Origin: Hydrococcus sp. Prado102 | Lineage (GTDB): Bacteria > Cyanobacteriota > Cyanobacteriia > Cyanobacteriales > Microcystaceae | Assembly: GCA_025454425.1 (NCBI GenBank) | Contig: JALOOL010000023.1 | Span: 1-32,405, forward strand | Reading direction: 5' to 3' | Length of the DNA: 32,405 bases | Shown here: in pieces, positions 31,306-32,405 of the stretch | Layout of the letters: every line of letters starts with the position of its first letter | Numbering within the stretch: position 1 is the first letter of the stretch | The notes under the pieces: model-generated | What the model was told of the DNA's origin: nothing | Database searches by the model: none | Seen by the model: only the letters and a program-made list of their open reading frames with translations | Position numbers and translations under genes: made by a program

Positions 31306-32405
31306 TTACCAAAAATATCCTTCTTGAACGCTAGTTTGACGCTTGTTGGGATCGTATTTTAAGAGATATTCTCGCGCGATTGCGTCTTGAGAACGTAATT
31401 GTTCTATTTCAACTTTACCAATTTCGGTATCGGTTGAAAGTAAGATAACTTGATGAGAAGCTGTAGGGAAATAGCGTTCGACTAAATTGCTGCGATGAGA
31501 AGAATCTAAGCGTCCTAATGGAGTATCGATCGCAACGGGTAAATTGCGTCCTGAAACTCGTGCGAGTCCCCATAAAAAAGCGATCGCAAGTAATTGTTTT
31601 TCTCCAGCAGAAAGGCGATGTTTGGGAACGGGTTGTCCGTTAGGATCGTAAAGAGAAAGTCTAAAACTGTTGGTATCGATCGCAACTCGATGAACTAATT
31701 CTGATTTGTGTAAGAGGTAGCGAAAACATTCAGTAACTTCTCCCTCTAATTTATTTAACTTTTTTAAAGTGAGACGTTCTCGAAATAGCTTAAGAGTTTC
31801 TTGTACTTTAGCAACCGAATTAATGATATGTTCGTTATTAGTGCGATCGATTGTTTGTTCGCTATATTTTGCGAGTTCTCTTTTAGTTTTTTCAATCGCT
31901 TTTGTCACTTCATTATATTTACGCTGTCCTGCTTCTAAAGCTGCTTTGCTCTCCATTAATTCTTGTTGTGCTTTTTTCAGTAATCGATCCAATTTCTGAT
32001 ACTCTTCTGGCGATGCGGCAACTGCTAGTTGTCTTTCTGTCGAATCGAGTTCTTCTTCGAGTTGTTTTAACTCTTCTATTTGTTGTTGAGCTAGACTTTT
32101 TTGTAAGGGAAGTTGATGTTCGAGTAAATTTACTAACTGTTTAATTCCTTTTTCATCGATATGCAACCAAGGTTCTGCATTCAACTCTAGTTCGTTTTTT
32201 AATAATCGATCTTCTTGTTCGAGAAAGAATTTAATTTTGTCAAATTGCTCGGATGGTAAAGATAGATTCGTTAAATAATCTAACAAGCGTTCGTCTCGTT
32301 GTTCGATGACTTCTTTCGCTACTTTTGCTTCTTGAATTTTTAATTCTTTTTCTGCTTGATTTTTTGCTCGTTGTAGGAGAGGAGTAACTAATCCGATTGG
32401 TAAAA
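31306..32405 (-). CDS. dndD: DNA sulfur modification protein DndD, C-terminal part (runs off window)
   Basis: The frame is open to the right edge, so the gene is partial; about 366 C-terminal residues are visible. DndD is an SbcC/SMC-like ATPase of the DndCDE complex. The visible part starts in a long coiled coil (LQRAKNQAEKELKIQEAKV ... EELKQLEEELDSTERQLAVA, to about 31750). It ends with the ABC-type signature LSAGEKQLLAIAFLWGLARV, the Walker B segment LPVAIDTPLGRLD, VILLSTDTEIG and the typical terminus GYFW. The Walker A half and the coiled-coil hook are beyond the window. An internal TTG at 32286 is not the start, because the homologous coiled coil continues upstream. dndC and dndB would be expected further right. 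Confidence 0.94.
   Translation of the reverse strand, partial: LPIGLVTPLLQRAKNQAEKELKIQEAKVAKEVIEQRDERLLDYLTNLSLPSEQFDKIKFFLEQEDRLLKNELELNAEPWLHIDEKGIKQLVNLLEHQLPLQKSLAQQQIEELKQLEEELDSTERQLAVAASPEEYQKLDRLLKKAQQELMESKAALEAGQRKYNEVTKAIEKTKRELAKYSEQTIDRTNNEHIINSVAKVQETLKLFRERLTLKKLNKLEGEVTECFRYLLHKSELVHRVAIDTNSFRLSLYDPNGQPVPKHRLSAGEKQLLAIAFLWGLARVSGRNLPVAIDTPLGRLDSSHRSNLVERYFPTASHQVILLSTDTEIGKVEIEQLRSQDAIAREYLLKYDPNKRQTSVQEGYFW

Overview
The window is almost certainly from a cyanobacterium. The octamer GCGATCGC (HIP1) recurs throughout, inside and between genes (for example 3013-3020 and 8903-8910). Heptanucleotide tandem repeats (STRR type) and other dispersed repeats typical of cyanobacterial intergenic DNA are common. 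A bidirectional-hydrogenase HoxH, a probable NblA-like peptide, a DUF2358 protein and a probable NrtS-like protein also fit. The species cannot be named from the sequence alone.

Layout. (1) 1-4511: the C-terminal half of a CPA2 cation/H+ antiporter with a universal-stress region, whose 5' part is broken at the window edge; a small secreted protein; a CNNM/HlyC-CorC membrane protein; and a membrane-anchored hypothetical protein. (2) 4674-7764: a tRNA with anticodon CAT, an isolated hoxH, and a UGT-type glycosyltransferase. (3) 7796-10936: an Lrp/AsnC regulator divergent from 4-hydroxyphenylpyruvate dioxygenase and homogentisate 1,2-dioxygenase, a small tyrosine-catabolism module. (4) 10996-16416: a probable NrtS, a heme-oxygenase-like diiron protein, a histidine kinase, a GNAT acetyltransferase, DUF2358, a redoxin and a methyltransferase, with a cluster of four perfect hairpins at 14398-14508. 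(5) 16991-29895: an NblA-like peptide followed by six co-directional genes: acyl-activating enzyme, alpha/beta hydrolase, AMP-ligase homologue, FadN-type hydroxyacyl-CoA dehydrogenase/enoyl-CoA hydratase, thiolase and FadE-type acyl-CoA dehydrogenase. Together these form a nearly complete fatty acid beta-oxidation set. (6) 30090-32405: an RNA 2'-phosphotransferase (KptA/Tpt1), then on the minus strand dndE and the C-terminal part of dndD, the edge of a DNA phosphorothioation system that runs off the window.

How the parts fit. The fad-type genes could take a released fatty acid (hydrolase), activate it (first ligase), oxidise it (FadE, then both FadN domains) and cleave it (thiolase) to acetyl-CoA. 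HPPD and HGD would feed tyrosine towards maleylacetoacetate; the last two enzymes of that route are not here. An NblA-like gene directly upstream suggests, as inference only, a reserve- or starvation-catabolism theme.

Most notable oddities: beta-oxidation genes in a phylum usually said to lack the pathway; an AMP-ligase homologue whose ATP-binding loop and C-terminal catalytic lysine are both replaced; two different dispersed repeats inserted in frame inside the two ligase genes; heptamer repeats abutting several start codons; and an orphan hoxH.
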